Assembly: GCA_016839635.1 (NCBI GenBank)
Contig: JAEOTV010000073.1
Coordinates: 19,438-83,437 of the forward strand
DNA from: Promethearchaeota archaeon
Lineage (GTDB): Archaea; Asgardarchaeota; Lokiarchaeia; Sigynarchaeales; SOKP01
DNA length: 64,000 nucleotides
Direction: 5' to 3'
In this document: piece by piece, positions 56,461 through 64,000 of the stretch
Layout of the letters: every line of letters begins with the position of its first letter
How positions within the stretch are numbered: position 1 is the stretch's first letter
Translations under genes and position numbers: made by a program
The notes under the pieces: generated by a model
Database searches by the model: none
What the model was told of the DNA's origin: nothing
What the model saw: the letters and a program-made list of their open reading frames with translations, nothing else

Positions 56461-56616
56461 ATGAATAAAGACTCTAAAGAAAAGAAGAAGAAGAAATATA
56501 ACTATGAATATGATGATTATTACGAAGATGATAATTCTAATGAAGAAGATGATAGGGATAATGAATATGAGGAGGAAGAGGAAATTTTAGAGGATTCGGA
56601 TGAAATGTATAGTTAA
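56461..56616 (+). CDS. Acidic, tyrosine-rich microprotein
   Basis: A 51-residue protein of unusual composition: a basic start (SKEKKKKK) and then an almost unbroken acidic stretch of Asp, Glu and Tyr (for example YEYDDYYEDD, EDDRDNEYEEEEE), with no hydrophobic core. It should be disordered. AGAGG lies about 12 nt upstream of the ATG, and coiled-coil gene B follows 46 bp after its stop, so the two may be co-transcribed. Possibly a DNA-mimic, a partner of basic proteins or a metal binder; this is speculation. Confidence 0.55.
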   Translation: MNKDSKEKKKKKYNYEYDDYYEDDNSNEEDDRDNEYEEEEEILEDSDEMYS

Positions 56617-56662
56617 GTTAATAAAATTATAGTAAAATCAATAAAAAAAAGGAGATATGATT

Positions 56663-57319
56663 ATGGAAGAAACTAAGAATATTGAAAAAATAGCGGAAGA
56701 AAATTCAAATTTAGCGAAGATTGAAAAAGAAACTGCAAATGAAATGAAAGTGTTAGCTAAACAGTCAGTAAAAAGAGCTAAGGCTAGAGAAATGCTTGCT
56801 AGAAACGAAATTGATGTAGCAAAAATACGAGAGAGATTATCTGAAAAAAGTAAGAAATTAGTTGAAAGAAAAGAAAAAGTTAAAGATCTTTTAAAATTTG
56901 GTGATGACCTTTTAAAAGCGGAAAAAGCTCAAGCTATCTACAACCAAGAAGTTGCCGAAATTCAAATTAAGATTGCCGAAATTCAGAAAAAGATTGCAAA
57001 TGTTGAAACTGATATTACTGAAGTAAAAGTTAAAATTGCCAATAAGAAGCTTGATGAGGCTAAAGAAAGAGGTAATTTAGCTAAAAAAATAATGGTTTAT
57101 GTAAAATTAGTAAATACTAATGCTTCTGGTGAGAAAATTACTAAAGCAGAGGAAGCATATCTTAGAATTCAAAAGTATTTAAATAAGCTTGAAACCGATG
57201 CGATGGAATTGAATAAAGATATAGTTGAAAAACAGAATAAATTAGCTGACCTTAAGAAAGATCTCTCAGAAAAATTAACTGAACGTGAAAAAATTAGACC
57301 TTTACAACCAAGTTCTTAA
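56663..57319 (+). CDS. Coiled-coil protein, paralogue B
   Basis: Unknown function. About 218 residues of charged heptads, starting MEETKNIEKIAEENSNLAK and ending with the LTEREKIRP motif shared with the paralogue at 54780. There is a break around LVNTNASGEKI (about residue 152), at the same place as in paralogue A. The ATG at 56663 is set by AAGGAG with 8 nt spacing; an ATG two codons upstream is too close. A helical hairpin or rod is likely. Confidence 0.72.
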   Translation: MEETKNIEKIAEENSNLAKIEKETANEMKVLAKQSVKRAKAREMLARNEIDVAKIRERLSEKSKKLVERKEKVKDLLKFGDDLLKAEKAQAIYNQEVAEIQIKIAEIQKKIANVETDITEVKVKIANKKLDEAKERGNLAKKIMVYVKLVNTNASGEKITKAEEAYLRIQKYLNKLETDAMELNKDIVEKQNKLADLKKDLSEKLTEREKIRPLQPSS

Positions 57320-57386
57320 ATATTTAATTAATTCACTTTTTTTTATATTTTTAAATTTAAAATAGACCAAATATGGTAAAAAAATT

Positions 57387-58949
57387 ATGTATGATATTGT
57401 AATAATAGGCGCTGGCCCAGGGGGTTATCATGCTGCTATTCGTGCAGCTCAATATGATGCAAAAGTCGCAATAATTGAAAAAGATAATGTTGGAGGGACT
57501 TGTTTAAATCGAGGATGTATCCCCACAAAAGCTCTTCATAGCTCGGCAAAATTAATCGAAAATATTATGCGTAATTCGAAGAATTTTGGAGTGGATATTG
57601 AGGGAGAAATAAAACCCAACTTCAAAAATGCTGTTGAACGAAAGAATTCTATTGTAAAAGATTTAATTTTAGGTATAGAAATATTAATTAAACAACGTAA
57701 GATTGACTTGTTTTATGGAATTGGAAGTATTTCAGGAGGATCTGCAGAGGAAGGTTTTACTATTAAAATAGAAGGAAAAGAGATTAAAAAAATTGAAGGC
57801 AAGCGTATCATTATTGCTACAGGATCAAGACCAACGTTAGTGCCATCATTTAATATTGATCATCACCAAATTTTAACTAGTGATGATATCCTCGCTCTTG
57901 ATTTTAATGTTGCACCAAAAAGTCTTCTAATTGTGGGTGGTGGAGTAATAGGTTGCGAATTTGCAAATATATTTAATAGATTTGGTACAAAAGTAACGAT
58001 TTTAGAATACTTACCAACAATTCTTGCTATTGAAGAACCTTTAGTTGTCCGTGAACTTAAGAAGAAATTTAATGTTATGGGAATCGAAATTTTTGAGAAT
58101 CGAAATATCATAAGAATTGAAACTATGAATTCAAAAGTAAGAGCAATAACCTGTAACTCAAACATTCAACAGAATGAAACTAAAGCAGCTGAGAAGTCTA
58201 TTTATGAAGCAGATCTTTGTTTAGTTTCAGTTGGACGTAAAGCTAACATTGAAGGGTTGGATTTAGAAAATACTAACATAGAAATTAATCAGGCTAAAAT
58301 TAGAGTAAATCCATTTTCTTTAGAATCGGATGAGAAAGGAATTTATGCTATAGGGGACGTTACTGGAGGTGTTATGTTAGCACATGTTGCGAGTTATGAG
58401 GGGGATATAGCTGTATTTAATGCTCTTAGTAGTATTGGAAATTTTGATACTTTTCCAGTAGTAGCAGATTACTCTGTTATTCCTGCATCAATTTTTACCG
58501 CTTTTGAAATTGGGTCTGTTGGATATAAATCAAAATTTCTTGAAGATAGGGGGATGAAAATAAGAACTGGGCGATTCGGTTATGCCGCTTTAGGAAAAGC
58601 AAAATGCATGGGTGAAGATGAAGGCTTTTTAATGATTATTACAGATGAAGAAACTGATGATATCTTAGGCGCTTCTTGCATAGGTGTTGCAGCATCAGAA
58701 TTAATTGCTGAAATTGCTCTTGCTATGAAGAATGGTTTAACAATACATGACATCACCAATACGGTACATAGTCATCCTACTTTATCAGAAATGGTTTTAG
58801 AAGCCGCAGAAGATGTTTATGGATTATCGATTCATCGAGTACGACGTCGCATAAAACAAAAAGTAGATTTAAAAGAAGACATGATTAGGCAATTTGCGCA
58901 GAGTGAAAAGTTAAAAAAATATGGATTAATTAAATTAGAAACAACTTAA
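57387..58949 (+). CDS. lpdA: Dihydrolipoamide dehydrogenase-type flavoprotein disulfide reductase
   Basis: FAD-dependent disulfide reductase. The N-terminal FAD site is VIIGAGPGGYHAA (residues 5-17), with the redox-active pair GGTCLNRGCIPTK (Cys39 and Cys44). The NAD site is GGGVIGCEFANIFNRFG, the second FAD motif is AIGDVTGG, and the interface base is HSHPTLSEMVLEAAED. At 520 residues it is about 50 longer than usual, owing to an extra basic C-terminal tail (HRVRRRIKQK ...). No 2-oxoacid dehydrogenase or glycine cleavage gene is nearby, so its partner, perhaps a lipoyl protein elsewhere, is unknown. Confidence 0.9.
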   Translation: MYDIVIIGAGPGGYHAAIRAAQYDAKVAIIEKDNVGGTCLNRGCIPTKALHSSAKLIENIMRNSKNFGVDIEGEIKPNFKNAVERKNSIVKDLILGIEILIKQRKIDLFYGIGSISGGSAEEGFTIKIEGKEIKKIEGKRIIIATGSRPTLVPSFNIDHHQILTSDDILALDFNVAPKSLLIVGGGVIGCEFANIFNRFGTKVTILEYLPTILAIEEPLVVRELKKKFNVMGIEIFENRNIIRIETMNSKVRAITCNSNIQQNETKAAEKSIYEADLCLVSVGRKANIEGLDLENTNIEINQAKIRVNPFSLESDEKGIYAIGDVTGGVMLAHVASYEGDIAVFNALSSIGNFDTFPVVADYSVIPASIFTAFEIGSVGYKSKFLEDRGMKIRTGRFGYAALGKAKCMGEDEGFLMIITDEETDDILGASCIGVAASELIAEIALAMKNGLTIHDITNTVHSHPTLSEMVLEAAEDVYGLSIHRVRRRIKQKVDLKEDMIRQFAQSEKLKKYGLIKLETT

Positions 58950-59053
58950 TTTTAATAAAAACCAATATTTGAATTAAAAAATTAATTAAAATAGCATAAT
59001 CATTGGAAAAAATAACCAGAGATAACAATTATAGAATAAAAATGTGGTAAATA

Positions 59054-59224
59054 ATGATTTTAACCTTAGTTTTGTTTGGACTTTTAATAATTTCTTTTAT
59101 AATAATTGTATACATATTTAGAGAACATTTGAAAAAAGAATCAAATGAATCCCTAATCATTCTTATGGCAATTTGTGTTGCGATGATTTTTTTAATCCCT
59201 GTAATATTAGGAATTACCCATTAA
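59054..59224 (+). CDS. Small two-helix membrane protein
   Basis: Unknown. 56 residues from the ATG with two hydrophobic helices (residues 2-20: LTLVLFGLLIISFIIIVYI, and 36-53) joined by REHLKKESNES. It is between the dihydrolipoamide dehydrogenase and Roadblock-like genes; no clear ribosome-binding site is seen. The hydrophobicity and sharp ends make a real gene likely but not certain. Confidence 0.5.
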   Translation: MILTLVLFGLLIISFIIIVYIFREHLKKESNESLIILMAICVAMIFLIPVILGITH

Positions 59225-59248
59225 TTATTAGTGTGAAATTTCTTAGTT

Positions 59249-59890
59249 TTAGTATTCTTTTTTATGACTTTTTTCTATTTTTTCTTTTAATTGCTCAATT
59301 TCATTATTTCCTTTTTCAATCTTCTGTCTTAAATTTGTAGTTTCAAGACTTAGTTCATTTAATTCATGAGCAACCTTTTTTTTATCTCCTTCTATTATCG
59401 CTTTTTCGATTTTGTTTAATTCTACATCTAAATGTTCAATTTTTTTTTCTTTTTCGTTAATTAATTCTATTAAATATTTAATTTCTTCTTCTTTTGCTAT
59501 TATTTCTTGTAATATCAATTCTTTCTCGTCCATATCAATTAATTCTTCAATTCTAGTAATGTATCTTTTTATAGCAGTTAATTTAAGTTCTTTTTCATCC
59601 TCTTGCCTAAAAAAAAGGGCAATATTACTATCTTCACCAAGCTTTAAAATAATAATAGAGAGATCAATAGTTTCAAAAATAATTTTTTTATAATTTTCAA
59701 AATTATAATTTGAAATTTCGTAAAGTTTTCTAGCTCGGTTTAATATTTCTGCTAAATTTTCACCTAATTTTGGTATGTTAATCTCTTGCTCAAATGTAGT
59801 TTGAAATATTATTCCATTATTATAGAACATCGCTATATGTTTAACTTCTGGTAAAGCTGCTTTTATCCTTAAAATATTTTTAAATACTAT
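59249..59890 (-). CDS. Roadblock/LC7-like domain protein with C-terminal coiled coil
   Basis: N-terminal 110 residues show a Roadblock/LC7-type pattern: ILRIKAALPEVKHIAMFYNN, GIIFQTTFE, a helix LGENLAEILNRARKLYE, then the strands IIFETIDLSIIILKL and IALFF. Residues about 120-210 form a coiled coil. The first ATG (59830) would cut away the first helix. An ATA at 59890, 8 nt behind AAGGTG that overlaps the stop of the upstream transporter gene, is the natural start. Roadblock proteins in Asgard archaea are linked to small GTPases. Confidence 0.78.
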   Translation of the reverse strand: MVFKNILRIKAALPEVKHIAMFYNNGIIFQTTFEQEINIPKLGENLAEILNRARKLYEISNYNFENYKKIIFETIDLSIIILKLGEDSNIALFFRQEDEKELKLTAIKRYITRIEELIDMDEKELILQEIIAKEEEIKYLIELINEKEKKIEHLDVELNKIEKAIIEGDKKKVAHELNELSLETTNLRQKIEKGNNEIEQLKEKIEKSHKKEY

Positions 59891-59904
59891 TTTACCATCA
59901 CCTT
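59888..59904 (-). promoter_or_regulatory. Ribosome-binding site AAGGTG with ATA start of the Roadblock-like gene
   Basis: On the minus strand AAGGTG (59904-59899) is followed after 8 nt by ATA (59890-59888). An in-frame TAA at 59905-59903 rules out starts upstream, and no ATG, GTG or TTG occurs in frame until 59830, inside the domain. The site overlaps the TGA stop of the transporter gene, indicating coupled translation. Confidence 0.6.
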
Positions 59905-61343
59905 ATTATAATTTCTCTTAATTTATTGCTAAGAACTTTCATATGAGAGTTAATCTTTTTTGATCCAAATTTATTCAAACAAAAGACTACAATTAAAAAT
60001 ATACCCACAATTCCTAAAATAATAAGCCCAATTTGTGTATAGAAAATAATACAATAATAAATTGAAATTATTATTAATTGATAATTTGTTGTAATAAATC
60101 CTAATTTGAAAAATGATTTGAAAGTTATAGGGCGTTTATTTTGTTCTGCAATATTAACTACAAGAATATTATCACCTAATGGTGTTAAATTATCGCCCCA
60201 ATTTGCCCCAAATGCAAGACTGTAAAAAATCTGTTTTCTATTAAGTATTGAAGCAGTTTCAGTCATTGAATCTGCAACTGGAATTAATACTTTAGTAATT
60301 GGAATATTATCAATACAACTACTTAAATAAGCTGAAAACCATAGTATCAAAAGAAGTTGAAAAAAGAGATTAGATCCACCAATATTTAGGATAAAAATTC
60401 CTAGAGCCTCCGTTGCTCCAGTTAACTCAAGTCCTCCAGCAATTATAAAAATGCCCATTAGATAAAATATCAACTCAAAATCTATCTTGCTTATAATTTC
60501 TTTTGGATCTAATCTCGTTAAGACGATTAAAATTATAGCCGTGGTTAAAGCAATGATATCTGGAGAAAGGAACGAAGAAGGAATAAGTGTGAGCATAATT
60601 AATAAACCAACTAATGAAAATAAGGATTGATATAATAATCTTTTATTTTGAACAACATTCCATACATCAAATTCTTTTAATGCTTTTTGACCTTCCTCAG
60701 GTATTTTTAGCTCTTTTTTATAAATAAAAATGAATAATAAAAGTGTAAATACAAAAACAATAAAAGATATTAGCCCTACATTAATAAAGAATTCTAAAAA
60801 TTCTATACCTGCATATGTTGTAATTAAAATGTTTGGAATTGAGGAAATTGAAAAAACTGTTCCTCCAATATTTACTAATACTGCTTGGGTTAAGATGTAT
60901 GGTGTTGGATTTATGTTTAAAATTCTTGAAACCGTAATAGTGAGAGGAATAATTATAATGACAGTTAAAATGTTATTTAGAATTGCAGATATAAAAACAG
61001 TGACGGTACAGAAGATTATCATTAAATTAACAGGCTTTCCTCCAGATAGTTTTACTAATTTACCTGCAATAAATTGAAATGACCCAGCTTCATGAGCAAT
61101 TTGTACAATCATCATTGTTCCAGTTATCAAAATTAAAGAATGCAAGTTAACAAATCCTTCAGCAGGAGACCCAAATAGTAATTCAACTATTATAGAAAAA
61201 TCGAGACCTTCGATAAAAATAAGCACAAAATATGTAATAATTGCACCTAATAGAGAAGCGATGGCTCTATTCAATTTGTTAGTAATAATTAATAGAATTA
61301 CAGCAATAAAGCAAGATAAAATTATGATAACACTAATTATCAT
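59898..61343 (-). CDS. ArsB/NhaD-type ion transporter
   Basis: Integral membrane protein of 481 residues with about 12 hydrophobic helices. It has the architecture of the ArsB/NhaD/CitM transporter superfamily: two half repeats with NNILTVIIIIPLT in the first and SSCIDNIPITKVLIP in the second, where the broken helices form the ion site, and FGANWGDNLTPLGDN after it, the block typical of Na+/H+ antiporters of the NhaD type. Likely an Na+/H+ or arsenite exporter. The Roadblock-like gene starts 7 bp after its stop. Confidence 0.85.
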   Translation of the reverse strand: MIISVIIILSCFIAVILLIITNKLNRAIASLLGAIITYFVLIFIEGLDFSIIVELLFGSPAEGFVNLHSLILITGTMMIVQIAHEAGSFQFIAGKLVKLSGGKPVNLMIIFCTVTVFISAILNNILTVIIIIPLTITVSRILNINPTPYILTQAVLVNIGGTVFSISSIPNILITTYAGIEFLEFFINVGLISFIVFVFTLLLFIFIYKKELKIPEEGQKALKEFDVWNVVQNKRLLYQSLFSLVGLLIMLTLIPSSFLSPDIIALTTAIILIVLTRLDPKEIISKIDFELIFYLMGIFIIAGGLELTGATEALGIFILNIGGSNLFFQLLLILWFSAYLSSCIDNIPITKVLIPVADSMTETASILNRKQIFYSLAFGANWGDNLTPLGDNILVVNIAEQNKRPITFKSFFKLGFITTNYQLIIISIYYCIIFYTQIGLIILGIVGIFLIVVFCLNKFGSKKINSHMKVLSNKLREIIIR

Positions 61344-61477
61344 ACATACATCTCTTTATATTCATTATGTATACTTCTTAAATGGTTTTAGCTCTTATAT
61401 TAAGCTGTAATTTTACTGCTGTTTCTTATTAAAGTTCTATTTTAAATCAATGGGTTCTTTATGAAAATCGATGAATT

Positions 61478-61669
61478 TTATCTTCGTTCAGTAATAACTC
61501 TTATTTCTGAAAGGGGGATATAAGATAGATTCTCATTTTTATCTTCTAAAATAACTATGTCCGAATCAGTTATTGAATTAATTTTTCCAGCAAATTCTTT
61601 ACTAAAATTTTTTATATAGATATATACAAAAATGTCTATTAATCCTTCAACAATTTTTCTTGGAATCAT
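61478..61669 (-). CDS. Small Sm-like fold protein, tentative
   Basis: A 63-residue protein that resembles an Sm/LSm half: a helix (PRKIVEGLIDIF), strands VYIYIKN, FAGKINSITDSDIVIL and ENLSYIPLSEIRVI, with the typical Gly-Lys-Ile-x-x-Ile turn. Sm proteins form rings that bind RNA. The start ATG lies behind an AAAGAAA stretch. It could also be a KOW- or SH3-like barrel. There is no operon link. Confidence 0.45.
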   Translation of the reverse strand: MIPRKIVEGLIDIFVYIYIKNFSKEFAGKINSITDSDIVILEDKNENLSYIPLSEIRVITERR

Positions 61670-61790
61670 TTTCTTTTTATTTCTTTTTTTTGTTATTCTT
61701 ATTCTTAGTCGTCTATAAAATTTTCTACTTTTTGTATATGATGTTAAAATTCTATTTAAGTTTGAAGTCTAATTGAATTAAAGAATAAAA

Positions 61791-62600
61791 TTATTCTCGA
61801 GACACATAATATCTGAATTTTTCATCCTCTATCTGCCACGCTTCAAAGAAATCGAAAGGTATTTTAGTTTCCCATATCTTCTCAATATTTTCAATTCCTT
61901 TATAAAGATCTGTTAGAAGAGTTATATCACACGGATAATTTCTATGTGATGGATAAAGTTCAAGTTTTGTGTGTTGTTCGCATAAATCTATTAATTTAGA
62001 AAGAGAATTAAGAACTTCAGGAAAATTTTCTCTTTTAGGTAAGAATTGATCTCCATAATAAGCCACATCAGTTGTAAAAAGTTCACCTGTGGATGTTAAT
62101 AGGCAAATTGAACCAGGAGAATGTCCAGGACAGTGTATTATTTTTACTGCTATTTGATCTAAATCAAATGTATCTCCATCTTTTAAAGGTTTGACTACTT
62201 TTGCTGGTGGGATTAAAAAATCTTGGTCAGCGTAAATCTTTACGACTTCATTAGGAGAGTCTTTAAAATATGAAACATCATAGGGTTTTGAAACAATATC
62301 TACTTCATTTTCATGTATGCAAACCTCCTCAAATTCTACATTACCAAGAGGGTGATCCCAATGATAATGAGTATTGAAAACTAAGAGTTTTCTTTTTCCA
62401 ATCAATTTATCTACAATCGGTTTTAAGGGTGAAAGACCACATCCAGTATCAAGTAAAAGAGCTGTATGAGAACCTAAGAGTAAATAAATGTTGAGGGGAT
62501 CGTTTGTATATACGGGATGAATAAGTGAGATATTTTCCATTATTACATATAGATAATCTTTATGCTTTGAAACTGTAAAATGCTGGTCGTCATTAATCAT
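61791..62600 (-). CDS. Metallo-beta-lactamase-fold hydrolase
   Basis: Zinc- or iron-dependent hydrolase of the MBL superfamily. The metal motif HYHWDHPLGN (HxHxDH) lies near residue 78. A second histidine lies in IHCPGHSPGSICL, and an aspartate in LFTTDVAYYGD. The last metal histidine is in YPSHRNYP. 269 residues. In this family glyoxalase II, lactonases and flavoprotein domains share this plan; the substrate is not clear. Confidence 0.87.
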   Translation of the reverse strand: MINDDQHFTVSKHKDYLYVIMENISLIHPVYTNDPLNIYLLLGSHTALLLDTGCGLSPLKPIVDKLIGKRKLLVFNTHYHWDHPLGNVEFEEVCIHENEVDIVSKPYDVSYFKDSPNEVVKIYADQDFLIPPAKVVKPLKDGDTFDLDQIAVKIIHCPGHSPGSICLLTSTGELFTTDVAYYGDQFLPKRENFPEVLNSLSKLIDLCEQHTKLELYPSHRNYPCDITLLTDLYKGIENIEKIWETKIPFDFFEAWQIEDEKFRYYVSRE

Positions 62601-62658
62601 AATTTATGTAATGATAGAAAATGATTTAATACTATTCATATATTTCAGTTTAAGAATC

Positions 62659-62784
62659 ATGGATATATTTGGAAAGAACGCAAATAAAGCTATATTAAGG
62701 GCTGATAAGTTATTTAATTATTTCCATCCATGTTTATCATATCCAATTTCAGACATTGAAATTGAAGTTCCAAGAAAATTATAA
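62659..62784 (+). CDS. Doubtful 41-codon frame
   Basis: ATG to TAA encodes 41 residues starting MDIFGKNANKAILRADKLFN. There is no ribosome-binding site, but a TATATTT lies about 20 bp upstream. No family or membrane segment was recognised. It may be a chance frame in the 236 bp between two minus-strand genes. Confidence 0.2.
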   Translation: MDIFGKNANKAILRADKLFNYFHPCLSYPISDIEIEVPRKL

Positions 62785-62836
62785 AAAAAATCGTTTTAGT
62801 AGAGAAACTTACTAAAAAGATAAAAAAAGATATCCT

Positions 62837-63991
62837 TTATGTTCGATAGTCTACGCTTGGAAGTTTATTTATAGGGTAAGGTAAATATGCATCATCAGGA
62901 ATTGGATCAATGTAGCACTTCCTAAAGTTTGAATCTTGCATTCTACAGAATGGAACTTTATGATTATAAGCAGGGTGTTTTACCATTCGCATCCATATCT
63001 TTTTTAATGGTTCTTTTCGAACATTTCCAAATGAAAGAGGCGCGAAATCACAAGGACAAATATCTCCATAAGCAGAAGCATAGAATTGAATATTTCCTCC
63101 TAAACATCCTATTCCCGATAAATAAGACTCTACAGAATTTTGCCAACTTTGCGATGATAGCGGCGGGAGCTCACTCTTACTGAATTTTTCAGCCGAGAAT
63201 TGATGTAAGTCTTCCCTCAGTTTAAAAGTTAACATTTCACTGGTATCATGCAGCATTTTTCCAGTTGGAACACAATCGAAAAGCATTAAATTATGAAGTT
63301 GTAGTTCTTTAGCGTAGTCATACAACTGTCTATAGATACCTTTCTCGGCACCTGAGCGGGTAGCATATGAAGAAAATCCCGCAAAAATTCCTTTTGATTT
63401 TGCTCTTAAAAGACCTTCGATTGCAATCTCGAAGAGCCCAGGTTTACCTCGTAAACTATCATGTTCTTCTGGATTAGGTGAATCTATACTCAAAAAAACT
63501 GAATAGAGACCCGCATCCGCTAGTTTCTTCACATTTTCATCTGTGAGAAACTCTCCGTTTGTAAACATTACAGGCATAGCTTTTTTGTCATCTACATAAG
63601 ATATAAGCTCGAAAAGGTCCTTACGTAATAAAGGTTCTCCTCCTGTAAAAGCAATTATGGTTACTCCTAATTTCTGAGCCTCGTCAATTAGCTTTTTTGC
63701 CTCCTCTGTGGAAAGGTATTTCTGATTTTCCCTAAGATGCTTTCCAGCACTGCAATGAACACATTTACATTGGCAATCATACGTCACCGCAAAAGTCATT
63801 GCTAAGGGAAACGGATAAGGCATCAGTTGTGATCTTATTAATCCTTTTAAAGCACGAAACATTGGTTTACTCCCAACTGGTGGGGCAAACGTGTTGGCTA
63901 CCTGATACTTTCCTTTCCATTTGCCAATATTAGTATATTGTTTATAGAAATTTGCTTGTAAGAGGAGCATAAAAACTAAACGGTATACCAC
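62837..63991 (-). CDS. Radical SAM protein with SPASM-like C-terminus
   Basis: Radical SAM enzyme. The 4Fe-4S motif CxxxCxxC is at Cys73, Cys77 and Cys80 (DCQCKCVHC), followed by GGEPLLRKDLF and SIDSPNPEEHDSLRG, as in PqqE/AlbA-like peptide-modifying enzymes. The C-terminal cysteines (IGCLGG, ICPCDFAP, FCRMQDSNFRKC) fit a SPASM or twitch domain with extra Fe-S clusters. The start is GTG at 63991, but the frame remains open to the window edge, so the N-terminus may be incomplete. No substrate peptide or partner was seen. Confidence 0.87.
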   Translation of the reverse strand: MVYRLVFMLLLQANFYKQYTNIGKWKGKYQVANTFAPPVGSKPMFRALKGLIRSQLMPYPFPLAMTFAVTYDCQCKCVHCSAGKHLRENQKYLSTEEAKKLIDEAQKLGVTIIAFTGGEPLLRKDLFELISYVDDKKAMPVMFTNGEFLTDENVKKLADAGLYSVFLSIDSPNPEEHDSLRGKPGLFEIAIEGLLRAKSKGIFAGFSSYATRSGAEKGIYRQLYDYAKELQLHNLMLFDCVPTGKMLHDTSEMLTFKLREDLHQFSAEKFSKSELPPLSSQSWQNSVESYLSGIGCLGGNIQFYASAYGDICPCDFAPLSFGNVRKEPLKKIWMRMVKHPAYNHKVPFCRMQDSNFRKCYIDPIPDDAYLPYPINKLPSVDYRT

Positions 63992-64000
63992 AAATCTATC

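Noticed and set aside
62929..63183. 84-codon plus-strand frame inside the radical SAM gene
   Set aside because: It is antisense to conserved cysteine regions of the SPASM-like domain, so it is a shadow frame.

Overview
The window is strongly AT-rich archaeal DNA, most probably from an Asgard archaeon of Lokiarchaeia-like type. This assignment is an inference. It rests on a HerA-NurA-Mre11-Rad50 repair operon, an Alba protein, a small histone-fold protein, an archaeal/ER-type signal peptidase, a Roadblock-like protein, many zinc-ribbon and small membrane proteins, and a metabolism of CoA-linked acids with a B12-dependent mutase. No tRNA, rRNA, CRISPR array, transposase or integrase was seen.

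Layout. 0-10 kb is genome maintenance: a UvrD-like helicase cut by the left edge, then herA-nurA-mre11-rad50 on the plus strand, then histone-fold and Alba genes and two tandem small membrane proteins on the minus strand. 10-19 kb is mixed: signal peptidase, diacylglycerol-kinase-like enzyme, methyltransferase, zinc-ribbon protein, M28 peptidase, a thiolase/DUF35 pair, an MFS transporter and a DUF3795 protein. 19-26 kb holds a cobalamin adenosyltransferase, a two-subunit CoA-transferase-like pair, and a SNF2 ATPase with a SWIM zinc-finger partner. 26-31 kb holds membrane and cell-surface genes, including a family of four-helix proteins, one copy of which is broken by a TGA codon.

31-38 kb (minus strand) looks like one redox operon: an SCP2-like protein, two 2-hydroxyacyl-CoA dehydratase-type (HgdA/HgdB) subunits, a GlcD-type flavoprotein, an HdrD/GlpC-type iron-sulfur protein, an unknown protein with a cysteine cluster, and a CooC-like ATPase. 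The usual HgdC activator is not in the window. 38.5-44 kb adds an SBBP-repeat surface protein and a B12-dependent acyl-CoA mutase operon (large subunit, B12 subunit, MeaB-type GTPase). The large subunit lacks two residues expected of a true methylmalonyl-CoA mutase. 44-64 kb carries Hsp20, a ferredoxin-domain protein, an acyltransferase, a HAD hydrolase, a cluster of ion channels (DUF389, three MscS-type, CorA), paired coiled-coil proteins, dihydrolipoamide dehydrogenase, an ArsB/NhaD-type transporter followed by a Roadblock-like protein, an Sm-like protein, a metallo-beta-lactamase-fold enzyme and a radical SAM protein.

Two patterns cross the gene list. First, several genes have a good AGGTG ribosome-binding site but only AUA or AUU at the start position. 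Second, a near-identical element of about 29 bp with a GTGCAC core lies about 55-70 bp upstream of four minus-strand genes or gene remnants, and about 70-90 bp upstream of a fifth remnant. This suggests a small regulon of surface and membrane proteins. Together the CoA-transferase, thiolase, mutase, adenosyltransferase and dehydratase-like genes suggest anaerobic turnover of short or branched organic acids through CoA esters.
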